Below are positions 51,666 to 60,554 of a stretch of 64,000 nt of DNA, piece by piece (position 1 is the stretch's first letter; every line of letters begins with the position of its first letter). A program made the translations under genes and the position numbers. The notes beneath the pieces are model-generated. The model had not been told where the DNA came from. It made no database searches and worked only from the letters and a program-made list of their open reading frames with translations. Source of the stretch: Streptomyces katrae (GTDB taxonomy: Bacteria > Actinomycetota > Actinomycetes > Streptomycetales > Streptomycetaceae); contig NZ_CP020042.1 in NCBI RefSeq assembly GCF_002028425.1, positions 558,001 to 622,000 on the forward strand, in the 5' to 3' direction.

Positions 51666-52228
51666 GGGGCGTGCCGGAGGACCCCCGTACCGAGCGGACC
51701 CGGGCCAGGCTGCGGCAGGCCCTGCTGGAGGAGTGCGGGAGCCGCCCGCTGGAGAAGGTCGGCGTCTCCGCCGTCGCACGCCGGGCCGGCGTAGGCCGGG
51801 CCACGTTCTACCTGCACTACGCCGACCTGGAGGCGCTCGCCGTCGACACCTGCGCCGAGATCGTCCGGGAGGCGGTGGACGCCCTGCACGCCTGGCGCGG
51901 CGTCCCCGACCCGGCGAGCCCGCCGCCCGCCCTGGTCGAGTTCTTCGACGGTCTCCCCCGGCATGCCGGGCTCTACCGGGAGCTGCTCCGCCCCGGCGGC
52001 GGCGGTCCGCTCGGCCACGCCCTGCACCGGGACCTGCGGGCCCGCAGCCGGGCCGAACGCGCCCTGGCCGGCGCACCGGAGCCCGACCTCATCGCCTCCG
52101 CCGTGGCCTCCGCCTTCGCCGGGGTGCTCGCCGACTGGCTGCACGGCCTCATCGAGGCTTCCCCCGCCGAGATCTCGGGACGCGTCTGGCGCCTGCTGAT
52201 CAGCCTCCACCGCACCCCCCTGCCGTAA
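51662..52228 (+). CDS. TetR-family regulator
   Basis: A 188-aa protein. The helix-turn-helix is KVGVSAVARRAGVGRATFYLHYADLEAL near residues 28-58. The ligand domain is all-helical and of the AcrR-like, TetR_C type. GTG 51662 overlaps the DUF1304 stop (GTGA). It most likely binds the tandem palindromes at 51240-51274 and represses its own operon. Confidence 0.88.
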   Translation: MRGVPEDPRTERTRARLRQALLEECGSRPLEKVGVSAVARRAGVGRATFYLHYADLEALAVDTCAEIVREAVDALHAWRGVPDPASPPPALVEFFDGLPRHAGLYRELLRPGGGGPLGHALHRDLRARSRAERALAGAPEPDLIASAVASAFAGVLADWLHGLIEASPAEISGRVWRLLISLHRTPLP

Positions 52229-52392
52229 GCGCCGGTCACCCCTGCCTGAGCGTCTGATGGGGACCCAACCCGGACCCCGGCCTGCGCCATCTGAGTGAGA
52301 CCCAGGGCGTTCTGCCTGCCATCGCCTGATATGGGCAGGGCTTGGTAGGGGTGGCGGACTGTCCGGCGGCCTGGTGATCGGGAGGATTCGGG

Positions 52393-53358
52393 GTGTCCGT
52401 GGCTGGTCGTGGTGCGAGGCGTATGGATGTGGTGGGCCGCGGGGCCGATGTGTGGCTGGTGCTGGGTGCCGGTCTGTCGCGGCGGCCGGTGACCGGGCTG
52501 ATCAGGACGGCTCTGGAGGAGGAGTTCGGTGACCGGTTCGCTGTCGTGAGCAGCGGTGAGCTGTTGATGGGGGCCGGGCCGGACGGCCTGACGTTGCGTG
52601 GTCGGGACGGGTGTGTGGTGGCGGCTCCCCGGGTGGCGTACGGACGTGTGTGGACGCCGGGAACGGAGGTGGGCAGGGAGGTCTCGCTGTTGCGGCACCT
52701 GGAGGCGATGGGCAGTGTCCTGCTGAACCCGGCGGATGCGGTCCTGGCCTGTTTGGACAAGTTCTGGCAGGTGCAGCGGCTCGCGGCAGCGGGTCTCGCG
52801 GTGCCGGAGACCTTCATGGGTGCGGGTGGCTCGCTGGATGCGGTGACCGGTGCCGGGTTACCGCAGCCGTGCGTGGTGAAGGCGGTGCGGGGGCACCGCG
52901 GCGAGCAGGTGTTCCTGGCGCCGGACGCCGACACCCTCCGGGCTGTGCACGACGGGCTCGCACCGGAGGCCGCCTGTCTGTTCCAGGAGTACGTGGCGTC
53001 CTCCCACGGCCGGGACCTGCGGGTGGTGGTCGTCGACGGGCATGCGGCCGGGGCGGTCGTGCGTACCGCCAGTGGAGGGGAGTTCCGTTCCAATCTGGCT
53101 CTGGGCGCGTCCCTTGCGCCGTGTACCGGCCGGTACCCCCAAGGTGAGGAGCTAGCGGTCCGGGCCGCCGCCGTCATGGGGCTCGGGGTCGCGGGCGTGG
53201 ACCTGTTGTTCGCCCCGGACGGCGACTTCACGGTCTGCGAGGTCAACGCCAACGCCGGCTGGCAGCCCGAGATGAAAGAGGTCGCCCCCGCGCTCGCCGC
53301 AGCCTGCCGGCGTCGTCTCACAGCTGCCGGACGCCGAGACGCATCGTCGGACCGATAG
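52393..53358 (+). CDS. RimK-type ATP-grasp ligase
   Basis: A 321-aa protein. ATP-grasp features: NPADAVLACLDKFWQVQRLAAAGL (typical RimK start of the central domain), PCVVKAVRGHRGEQVFL, LFQEYVASSHGRDLRVVVVDG and VCEVNANAGWQPEM at the metal site. Such enzymes ligate an amino acid or amine to a carboxylate using ATP. GTG 52393 has GGGAGG upstream. An MFS exporter follows 16 bp later. Third-position GC is a little lower than in neighbours. Confidence 0.85.
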   Translation: MSVAGRGARRMDVVGRGADVWLVLGAGLSRRPVTGLIRTALEEEFGDRFAVVSSGELLMGAGPDGLTLRGRDGCVVAAPRVAYGRVWTPGTEVGREVSLLRHLEAMGSVLLNPADAVLACLDKFWQVQRLAAAGLAVPETFMGAGGSLDAVTGAGLPQPCVVKAVRGHRGEQVFLAPDADTLRAVHDGLAPEAACLFQEYVASSHGRDLRVVVVDGHAAGAVVRTASGGEFRSNLALGASLAPCTGRYPQGEELAVRAAAVMGLGVAGVDLLFAPDGDFTVCEVNANAGWQPEMKEVAPALAAACRRRLTAAGRRDASSDR

Positions 53359-53374
53359 GCGGAGGAGCCCGCCC

Positions 53375-54637
53375 GTGCTTGTACCCACGCCCCGGCTGCA
53401 CCGGTGGCCGCTGCTGAAAAGCCCGGCCTTCCGGCTCTTCGCCCTCGGCCAGACGGCATCCAACACCGGGACATGGATACAGAAGGTGGCCCAGGACTGG
53501 CTGGCCCTGCAGCTGTCACACGGCAACGGCACGGTCCTGGGCGTCACCACGGCCCTGCAGTTCCTGCCCCTCCTGCTGCTCGGCCCCTACGGCGGCGTCC
53601 TCGTCGACCGGCACTCCACGCGCCGGATCCTGCTCGCCTCCCAGACGGTCATGGCAGCCCTCGCACTGGTCCCCGCCCTGCTCGTCGCCACCGGCACAGC
53701 ACGCCTGGACACCCTCTACGTCCTGGCCCTCGCCCTCGGGCTCACCATGGTCGTCGAGAAACCGGCCCTGCAGGCCTTCATCGGAGAATCCGTCGCACCC
53801 GGCCAGCTCGTCAGCGCCCTCGCCTTCAACAGCGCCGCCCTCAACCTCGCCCGCATGGCCGGCCCCGCGCTCGCCGGCCCCCTCATCGTCCTCTTCGGCC
53901 CCGGCCCCGCCTTCCTCGCCAACACCCTCTCCTACCTGACCGTGATCGCATGCCTCCTGCGCATGGACCCCCGAGCCGGCCGCCCGGCCCCGCCGCTTCC
54001 CCGCGCCCAACGGCAAGTACGAGAGGGCCTGCGCTACGTCCGCGACCACCGCGAGCTCGCCCTCACCCTGGTCCTCGTCGCCGTCGTCGCCGCGTTCGGC
54101 ATGAACTTCCAGATCACCACCGCGCTGATGATCACACGCGTCTACCGGGCCCCGGCCGCCGTGTTCGGGCTCGGCAACACCGCCCTGGCCGCCGGCTCCG
54201 TCATCGGCTCGCTCCTGGCCGCCCGCCACCCGCGGGTGGCCGGCCGCCGACTGGCGGCCCCCGCCCTCGCCTTCGGGACGCTGGAGACCGGTTGCGCCCT
54301 GATGCCCGGACCGGTCACGTTCCTCGTCCTGCTCGTCCCCACGGGAACGGCGCTGCTGGTCTTCCTCACCGCCGCCAAGGCCCGCCTCCAGCTCGGCGTC
54401 GGCGACGGCATACGCGGACGGATCATGAGCCTGTACCTCCTGGCCACCCTGGGCACCACACCCCTGCTCGCCCCGCTGATCGGATGGATCGCACAGAGCG
54501 CCGGCCCCCGCACCGCGCTCGCCCTGGGCGGCGCCGTATCCGCCGCCGCGGCCATCACCATCGGCCTGCTCCACCCACACCCGCCCACACCCCCGGGATC
54601 ACACCTCAGCCGGCCGGCACCCGCCGGCCACGCGTGA
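53375..54637 (+). CDS. MFS exporter (EntS/TetV-like) paired with ATP-grasp ligase
   Basis: A 420-aa transporter with 12 spans. It begins with the typical PAFRLFALGQTASNTGTWIQKVAQDWL, has GVLVDRHSTRRILL as loop 2-3 motif and NTLSYLTVIACLLRM in the middle. GTG 53375 has GGAGGAG upstream. It probably exports the product of the upstream ligase, giving a two-gene make-and-export pair. Confidence 0.86.
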   Translation: MLVPTPRLHRWPLLKSPAFRLFALGQTASNTGTWIQKVAQDWLALQLSHGNGTVLGVTTALQFLPLLLLGPYGGVLVDRHSTRRILLASQTVMAALALVPALLVATGTARLDTLYVLALALGLTMVVEKPALQAFIGESVAPGQLVSALAFNSAALNLARMAGPALAGPLIVLFGPGPAFLANTLSYLTVIACLLRMDPRAGRPAPPLPRAQRQVREGLRYVRDHRELALTLVLVAVVAAFGMNFQITTALMITRVYRAPAAVFGLGNTALAAGSVIGSLLAARHPRVAGRRLAAPALAFGTLETGCALMPGPVTFLVLLVPTGTALLVFLTAAKARLQLGVGDGIRGRIMSLYLLATLGTTPLLAPLIGWIAQSAGPRTALALGGAVSAAAAITIGLLHPHPPTPPGSHLSRPAPAGHA

Positions 54638-54715
54638 TCGGAACAGACCCCGCAGGTCCTCCGGCCGCCAGGGTCGCTCGGGACCGGGTGAACGGCGGTC
54701 GCGCCCGGACCGGGT

Positions 54716-55894
54716 TCACTCCTTGCTCAGCCGCACCGTGTCTCCCGTGCGTCCGCCCGCGAGGACGTCGATGCGCACGCCGGACGCGGGGTCGGTGAAG
54801 CTCTGTCCGGGTGCGTACGCGGCCAGGTCCAGCGGGGCGCAGCCGGCGGGCGGGGTCACGGCCGGGTTCGCGTTCATGATCCGCACCGGACCCTCGCCGG
54901 TCCGGGCAGCGGAGTCGACCCGGTAGATGAGGACGCCGCTGGAGCAGGCCGCCGCGTCGTTGCCCTCGGCACGGCGGGATTCCGCCACGTACGCCGTCGT
55001 CTCACCGGTCCGCAGCACGGCGATCTTGGTTCCGCCGGGCCGTTCCACCGGGGTCAGCCGTACCGTCCGGCGACCGGACGCGGGCAGGCAGGCCACCTGG
55101 TCGTCGCGGGTCCAGCCCAGCTTCCAGGAGTGCCAGCCGAGGTACTGCGGGGCGTGGCCGGCGATGTCGCCCATGAGGTCCCAGCCGCCCACGTACTGGT
55201 GGGGGGCGCCGGTGAACGCGTACAGGTCGGGCAGCCCGAAGGTGTGGGCGGTCTCGTGGGCCGCGACCTTGGGGCCCCAGTGCCACATGTCCTGCCCGAA
55301 GGTGACGGCCCATTTGAGGCGGGTGCCGTCGGCGGTGATGCCCGGCGTCGCCGGGTCGTACAGGTAGGTCGGTGAGAAGGGGATGGCGGTCGCCGCCTTG
55401 GCGGGGACGACGTAGACCATGTCGTAGCGGGAGAAGTCCGCGTAAGGGTCGGCGGCCGTGATCGCGTCGCGGAGGTACTTCTCGTGGGCCTCGAAGGTGA
55501 GGCCGCGCGCGAAGCCGTAGGAGGTGGAGTCGGCGGGCATCCGGATCCAGCGGTGCAGCGGGGTGTTCTCCAGCCGCAGACGGCCGTGGCTCGCCCGGCC
55601 CATCCAGTCGGCGGCCGGGGCGAGGTGAGCGGCGTACGGCTCGGTGGAGTCGGTGGCCGGGGCGTCGGGAAAGTCCACGTACAGCGTCAGGACGCGGCGG
55701 GTTCCGGTGGCGGGCTGGAACTGGGTCCGGTCGGTGTCATGGCCCTCGTCCGTCCAGCCGGTCCGGCCGGGGAGGGCGCAGCCGGCGGCGGGGGCCGGCG
55801 GGCCGGGGGCAGCGGCCGCGGTGGGGGCGGAGAGGCAGGAGACGAGGGCGACAGCCGCGGGGAGCGGCAGCAGGCGGCGGAGCGGGTTGGTCAT
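54716..55894 (-). CDS. Secreted zinc metalloprotease, M6-like (copy 1)
   Basis: A 392-aa protein with a Sec signal (PAAVALVSCLSAPTAAAAPG). The catalytic motif HETAHTFGLPDLY (HExxHxxGxxD) and WDLMGDIAGHAPQYLGWHSWKLGW are those of M6/immune-inhibitor-A-like peptidases. TGWTDEGHDTD and VLTLYVDFPDAPATDSTEPY lead the mature part. Cys residues in the C-terminal third suggest disulfides. It is a close paralogue of the protein at 59264-60451. Acts outside the cell. Confidence 0.88.
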   Translation of the reverse strand: MTNPLRRLLPLPAAVALVSCLSAPTAAAAPGPPAPAAGCALPGRTGWTDEGHDTDRTQFQPATGTRRVLTLYVDFPDAPATDSTEPYAAHLAPAADWMGRASHGRLRLENTPLHRWIRMPADSTSYGFARGLTFEAHEKYLRDAITAADPYADFSRYDMVYVVPAKAATAIPFSPTYLYDPATPGITADGTRLKWAVTFGQDMWHWGPKVAAHETAHTFGLPDLYAFTGAPHQYVGGWDLMGDIAGHAPQYLGWHSWKLGWTRDDQVACLPASGRRTVRLTPVERPGGTKIAVLRTGETTAYVAESRRAEGNDAAACSSGVLIYRVDSAARTGEGPVRIMNANPAVTPPAGCAPLDLAAYAPGQSFTDPASGVRIDVLAGGRTGDTVRLSKE

Positions 55895-55955
55895 GTCTCT
55901 CCCGTCGGAGGCAGGTTGAGGGGTGCGAGGGAGGGTGGAGGAGGGAGGGGAGGCC

Positions 55956-57221
55956 CTAGGCGCGGCCCGCGGCCAGGTCCATCAGGCGGGACAGCACGCG
56001 GCCGCCGGAGGCGGTGACGCCGTCGTGCTCCCATTCGTTGGTGACCCATACCCGGGTGGCGCCGACCTCGCGCGCGGTGCGCAGGGAGAGCCCGGCGTCC
56101 ACGTACATGTCGTCGTGGTAGACGAGTGCGGCGAGCGGGACCCGGTTGGCGGCGAGGCGGCGGGGGTCGTACAGCGGTGGCCAGTCGGTGCGTTCGGCGA
56201 GCAGGTCGACGGCCTCGGCGAAGGGGCGCAGGCCCTGGATCTCGCGGAACATCCAGGGGTAGATCATTTCTCCGGTGAGCAGGAGCGGGTCGGCGTCCTC
56301 GGCGAACTCGGGGAAGGCCGCCAGGGCCCTGGACGCCGCCCAGCCCGTCGGCCCCGCTCCCTGGCCGTACAAGCTCTCCTGCATGACGGCGAAGAGCGGG
56401 TTGTCGGTGAAGCCGGTCAGTGTCATCACCTGGTGCAGGAACGTGTCGGTGGGCTTCGCTTGCGCGTCGAGGGATTCGTCGAGCAGCCAGTGGATCCGCT
56501 CGAAGCCGTCGCCCATGCCGAGGACGAGGCCGAGCGTGCGGAGGCGCTGGGGGGTGAGCCGGTCTCCGTCCGGCAGGCGCACATCGGTGGCGGTCAGCAG
56601 GCGGGCGATCTCGCGCAGCCGGGCGGCGTCGTCGGGGTAGCGGGCGTAGAAGTCCAGGACGCGGTCGCGCACCCGGGGGTAGGTACGGGCGTAGACGTCG
56701 TCGGCGGTGGCCGAGAGGCCGGGCAGGCCGCCGGTCACGTAGCACGCCCGCAGGCCTTCGGCGGCCTGGGAGAGATAGGTGAGGGTGATGAAGCCGCCGT
56801 AGCTCTGGCCGAGGGTCTCCCAGGGCTCGTCACCGCACAGCTTCCGGCGGATCAGTTCGGCGTCCGCGACGATCGAGTCGGCGCGGAAGTGGCCGAGGTG
56901 GTCGGCCAGGCCGGCCGGTGAGGCGAAGCGGGCGGCCGCGCGGGCGGTGACGGGTGCGGAGCGGCCCGTGCCGCGCTGGTCGAGGAGGAGGACCCGGTGG
57001 GTGGTGAGGGCCTGGGGCAGCCAGCCGGGTGAACCGGCCGACGGCCTGGGCGACTTGCCGCCGGGGCCGCCCTGCAGATAGAGCAGCCAGGGGAGTTGCC
57101 GGTCCACGTGGCGTGCATCGGTGACCTCCCGGGCGAAGAGCTCGATGGTCGGTCCGTTCGGGGCCGTGTGGTCCAGGGGAACGGTGAAGACGTGGTCGGC
57201 GGTCGCGTACGCGGGGTTCAT
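55956..57221 (-). CDS. Alpha/beta hydrolase, proline iminopeptidase-like (S33)
   Basis: A 421-aa protein. LYLQGGPGG oxyanion-hole motif, LLDQRGTGRS, nucleophile GQSYGG, and the His in NEWEHDG near the end are typical of prolyl aminopeptidases. No signal peptide, so cytoplasmic. ATG 57221 has AAGGGA upstream. It lies between two secreted proteases and an oligopeptide-binding protein, fitting breakdown of imported peptides. Confidence 0.88.
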   Translation of the reverse strand: MNPAYATADHVFTVPLDHTAPNGPTIELFAREVTDARHVDRQLPWLLYLQGGPGGKSPRPSAGSPGWLPQALTTHRVLLLDQRGTGRSAPVTARAAARFASPAGLADHLGHFRADSIVADAELIRRKLCGDEPWETLGQSYGGFITLTYLSQAAEGLRACYVTGGLPGLSATADDVYARTYPRVRDRVLDFYARYPDDAARLREIARLLTATDVRLPDGDRLTPQRLRTLGLVLGMGDGFERIHWLLDESLDAQAKPTDTFLHQVMTLTGFTDNPLFAVMQESLYGQGAGPTGWAASRALAAFPEFAEDADPLLLTGEMIYPWMFREIQGLRPFAEAVDLLAERTDWPPLYDPRRLAANRVPLAALVYHDDMYVDAGLSLRTAREVGATRVWVTNEWEHDGVTASGGRVLSRLMDLAAGRA

Positions 57222-57315
57222 GAATCCCTTTCGCGGCCGCATGGCCGCACGGTGACGTGTGACATCGCGGGACAGCATGGCGCGACCCAACCGGGGCGGT
57301 GGAGCCCTCACTTAC

Positions 57316-57367
57316 CCATAACTCCGCGCTATGGAGGCGCGACAATTGTGAGTGCCATTTCACATAA
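57316..57367. promoter_or_regulatory. Shared motif pair, copy 1 (divergent hydrolase/lipoprotein promoter)
   Basis: CCATA-N9-TATGG at 57316-57334 (LysR-like, contains CCATAAC...CGC...ATGG) and ATTTCACATAA at 57357-57367. Both also occur upstream of the LysR gene at 60483-60554. ATAAC-TAT-GTTAT follows at about 57363-57375. Confidence 0.5.
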
Positions 57368-57440
57368 CTATGTTATCGGTCACATTCCAATCTCCCTCCT
57401 CAGCCTCGGGCTGTCCGACTGTTCACGGAAGTGACCACTG

Positions 57441-59195
57441 ATGAACAAGCGCACTCTCCACGCCGTCGCCACCGCCTTGGCGGCGACCCTCGCACTCGGC
57501 ACGGCCGGCTGTTCCACCGGCAGCCACTCCGGCGGCAGTCGGCAGGACAAGGACGTGAAGAACTCCGCCCTCGCCAACGCGGGGGCTACCGTCGGCGGCA
57601 CTCCGCAGAAGGGCGGCACGCTGACCGTCCTGTCCGACCAGGACTTCACCCACCTCGACCCGGCCCGCAACTGGGTCATCGGCGACATGGACTTCGGCAC
57701 CCGGCTGCTCTACCGCACCCTGGTGACGTACAAGCCGGAACCGGGCACGAAGGGCGGAGAGCTGGTCCCCGACCTCGCCGAGGACCTCGGTGTCTCCTCC
57801 AACGGCGCCAAGACCTGGACCTTCAGGCTGAAGAAGGGCCTCACCTACGAGGACGGCACCCCGATCACCGCCCAGGACGTCAAGTACAACGTGGAGCGGT
57901 CCTTCTCCCCCGACCTGCCCGGCGGCCCGGACTACGCCGCCCGCTACCTGGCCGGCGCCGAGGGCTACCGGGGCCCCGCCCAGGGGCAGCACCTCGACTC
58001 CGTCAAGACCCCGGACGACCACACGATCGTCTTCGAACTCCGCAAGCCCTTCGCGGAATTCCCCAACGCCACCGTCCTGCCCACCTTCGCCCCGGTGCCC
58101 CCGGCCCAGGACAAGGGCCCCCAGTACGACAGCCGCCCGTTCTCCTCGGGCCCGTACAAGATCGAGTCCTACGACCGGGACAAGCGGCTGGTGCTGGTCC
58201 GCAACCCGCACTGGGACCCGGCGACGGACACCGTGCGCAAGGCGTACCCGGACAGGCTGGTCGTGGTGATGGGGCTGAGGGCCAACCAGATCGACGACCG
58301 GCTCATCGCCTCGGAGGGCGTGGACGCCTCTGCCGTCTCCTGGGGCAAGCTGCGCCCGGAGAGCACCCCCAAGGTGCTCACCAAGGCCGACGTCAGGGCG
58401 CGGCTGCTGGCCGAGTCGAGCAACTGCACCGAGATGGTGCAGATGCACACCGGCCGCGCCCCCTTCGACAACGTCCTGGTCCGGCGGGCCGTGCAGTACG
58501 CCCTGGACCGCGAAGCGGTGCTGACCGCCTCGGGCGGCCCGGCCCTGAACGACCCGGCCACCGCGCTCATGCCGGGCACGCTCTTCGGCGGCAAGCAGCC
58601 CGACACGCTGGGGATCCCGGCCACGGGTGACGTGAACAAGGCGAAGCAGCTGCTGAAGGAGGCGGGCAAGCCCGACGGGTTCACGACCTCCATCACCGTC
58701 TCCAACGGGGACAAGGGCGTTGCCGAGGCGGTCCAGCAGTCCCTGGGCAGGGCGGGGATCAAGGTCACGATCGAGGCCGTCGACCCCTCGGCCTTCTACG
58801 ACACCATCGGCGACACCAGGAACCGCACCGACCTCGTCTACACCGGCTGGTGCCCCGACTACCCCTCCGGCTCCACCTTCCTGCCCTTCCTCTTCGACGG
58901 CCGCTACATCAAGGAGAAGGGGAACTCCGGCAACCATTCGCTCTTCCGCGACGAGGCGACGATGAAGCGGATGGACGAGATCGCCGGCATGACCGACACC
59001 GCGCAGGCCAATGCGGCGTGGCGGCAGCTGGACGGGGAGATCCTCGCCAAGGCCCCGACGGCGCCCGCCGTCATCGAGCGCATGCCGCTGCTGATCGGCA
59101 CCAACGTCGCGGGTGCCTTCGGCCACACGTCCTTCGGCGGCCAGCTCGACTACGCCACGATCGGGCTCAAGAACCCGGCGAGGAGCGGCAGCTGA
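57441..59195 (+). CDS. Oligopeptide/dipeptide ABC transporter substrate-binding lipoprotein
   Basis: A 584-aa SBP family 5 protein. The signal ends in ALGTAGC with C24 lipidated. Family blocks: LTVLSDQDFTHLDPARNW, LAEDLGVSSNGAKTWTFRLKKGLTYEDGTPITAQDV, and RRAVQYALDREAV. No permease or ATPase genes adjoin; a strong terminator follows. The two secreted proteases and the peptidase nearby suggest it collects their peptide products. Confidence 0.92.
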   Translation: MNKRTLHAVATALAATLALGTAGCSTGSHSGGSRQDKDVKNSALANAGATVGGTPQKGGTLTVLSDQDFTHLDPARNWVIGDMDFGTRLLYRTLVTYKPEPGTKGGELVPDLAEDLGVSSNGAKTWTFRLKKGLTYEDGTPITAQDVKYNVERSFSPDLPGGPDYAARYLAGAEGYRGPAQGQHLDSVKTPDDHTIVFELRKPFAEFPNATVLPTFAPVPPAQDKGPQYDSRPFSSGPYKIESYDRDKRLVLVRNPHWDPATDTVRKAYPDRLVVVMGLRANQIDDRLIASEGVDASAVSWGKLRPESTPKVLTKADVRARLLAESSNCTEMVQMHTGRAPFDNVLVRRAVQYALDREAVLTASGGPALNDPATALMPGTLFGGKQPDTLGIPATGDVNKAKQLLKEAGKPDGFTTSITVSNGDKGVAEAVQQSLGRAGIKVTIEAVDPSAFYDTIGDTRNRTDLVYTGWCPDYPSGSTFLPFLFDGRYIKEKGNSGNHSLFRDEATMKRMDEIAGMTDTAQANAAWRQLDGEILAKAPTAPAVIERMPLLIGTNVAGAFGHTSFGGQLDYATIGLKNPARSGS

Positions 59196-59206
59196 CCCCG
59201 CCCCGC

Positions 59207-59247
59207 GCAGTGCCCCCGGCTCCTTGGTGCGGAGCCGGGGGCACTGC
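59207..59247. terminator. Strong bidirectional terminator
   Basis: A perfect 17-bp stem (59207-59223 with 59231-59247), 7-nt loop, between the convergent lipoprotein and metalloprotease genes. Confidence 0.85.
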
Positions 59248-59263
59248 CGCGTCCGCGCCGCTC

Positions 59264-60451
59264 CTACGCCTTCGTGATGCGTACGGTCTCGCCGTAGCCG
59301 TCAGCGGAGAGGACGTCGATCCGCACCCCGGCCGCCGCGTCGGTGAACGACTCGCCGGCCCAGAACGGGGCGTCGTCCAGCGGGCGGCAGCCGCCGGCGG
59401 GTGCGGCGGCCGGCTTGGCGTCCACCACCCTGACCGGCCCCTGGCCGGTCCGCACGGAAGCGTCGATCCGGTAGATCAGGGCGCCGGTCGAGCAGGAGCC
59501 CGCGTCCGCCTGGATCCCGCGCCGCGACTCGACGACGTACGCGGTCGTGGGGCCGGTGCGGATCACCGCCAGCTTGGTGCCGCTGCCGTACTCGACCGCC
59601 GTGAGGTACACCGTGTCGCTGCCTTTCGAGGCCCGGCACACGACCTGGCCGTCGCCGGTCCAGCCGAGCTTCCAGGAGTGCCAGGCGAGGAACTGCGGCC
59701 CCCGGCCGCCGATCAGGCCCATCACGTCCCAGCCGCCGACGAAGCGGTGCGCGTCGCTGCCCGTCTCGAAGGCGTACAGGTCGGGCAGCCCGAAGGTGTG
59801 GGCGGTCTCGTGGGCGACCAGCTTGGCACCCCAGTGCCACATGTCCTGGCCGAAGGTCACCGCCCACGAGATGCGGCGGCCGTCGGCCACCACCCCCGCC
59901 GTGCCCGGCTGGTACACGTACGTGGGTGTGAAGGAGATCGCCGCCGCGTTGCGCGTCGGCACGACGTACACCATGTCGTAGCCGGAGAAGTCCACGTACG
60001 GATCGGCGGCCGCCACCGCGTCCTTGACGTACGCCTCGTGCGTCTCGTGGTCCAGGCCGCGCGCGAAACCGTAGTCGGTGGAGGCGCGGGGCATGCGGAC
60101 CCACCGCTGGTACTGGTCGATCGCGAGCCAGGCCTTGCCGTACGAGGCGTACCACAGCCAGTCCGCCCCGGGCGTGATCTGCGCCGAGTCCTCGCTCGGG
60201 GCCTCGGTGGCCCGCGCGTCCGGGAAGTCCACGAAGACCATGGCGACCTTGAGCGTCCCGGCGGGACGCCGGAACACCGAGTAGTCCGTGTCGTGTCCCT
60301 CGTCCGTCCAGCCGGTGGTGCCGCGCACGGCGCAGGCCGACGGGCTGTCAGTGGCGCCGGCGGGCGGCGCCACCAGCAGGAGGAGGAGCAGTGCGGCGGC
60401 CAGAGCAGCCGGCAGCCCGCGCGAGGTGGCCAGGCGGTGGATGGGTCTCAT
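59264..60451 (-). CDS. Secreted zinc metalloprotease, M6-like (copy 2)
   Basis: A 395-aa protein with a Sec signal (a long Leu run, then VAPPAGATDS). HETAHTFGLPDLYAF and GGWDVMGLIGGRGPQFLAWH are the active-site blocks, aligned with copy 1 at 54716-55894 over the whole mature length. ATG 60451 has GGGAGGTT upstream. It is divergent from the LysR gene, the usual layout of a LysR target. Confidence 0.88.
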   Translation of the reverse strand: MRPIHRLATSRGLPAALAAALLLLLLVAPPAGATDSPSACAVRGTTGWTDEGHDTDYSVFRRPAGTLKVAMVFVDFPDARATEAPSEDSAQITPGADWLWYASYGKAWLAIDQYQRWVRMPRASTDYGFARGLDHETHEAYVKDAVAAADPYVDFSGYDMVYVVPTRNAAAISFTPTYVYQPGTAGVVADGRRISWAVTFGQDMWHWGAKLVAHETAHTFGLPDLYAFETGSDAHRFVGGWDVMGLIGGRGPQFLAWHSWKLGWTGDGQVVCRASKGSDTVYLTAVEYGSGTKLAVIRTGPTTAYVVESRRGIQADAGSCSTGALIYRIDASVRTGQGPVRVVDAKPAAAPAGGCRPLDDAPFWAGESFTDAAAGVRIDVLSADGYGETVRITKA

Positions 60452-60476
60452 GGATGCGTAACCTCCCATTGCCATG

Positions 60477-60554
60477 TGTGACATTTCACATAAGATTGAC
60501 GGGAGTCGGCTCCTGTCCGAAAGCTGTCGTCGCTCCATAACATGCGCGGCATGG
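60477..60554. promoter_or_regulatory. Shared motif pair, copy 2 (divergent protease/LysR promoter)
   Basis: TGTGA-CATT-TCACA (60477-60490) runs into ATTTCACATAA (60483-60493), identical over 11 bp to copy 1. CCATAAC-N9-ATGG (60535-60554) resembles the repeat at 57316-57334 and includes the LysR start codon. Likely binding sites of the LysR protein. Confidence 0.5.

Noticed and set aside
52273..52314. 13-codon ORF before the ATP-grasp gene as a precursor peptide
   Set aside because: No ribosome site and no feature of a graspetide core; likely chance.
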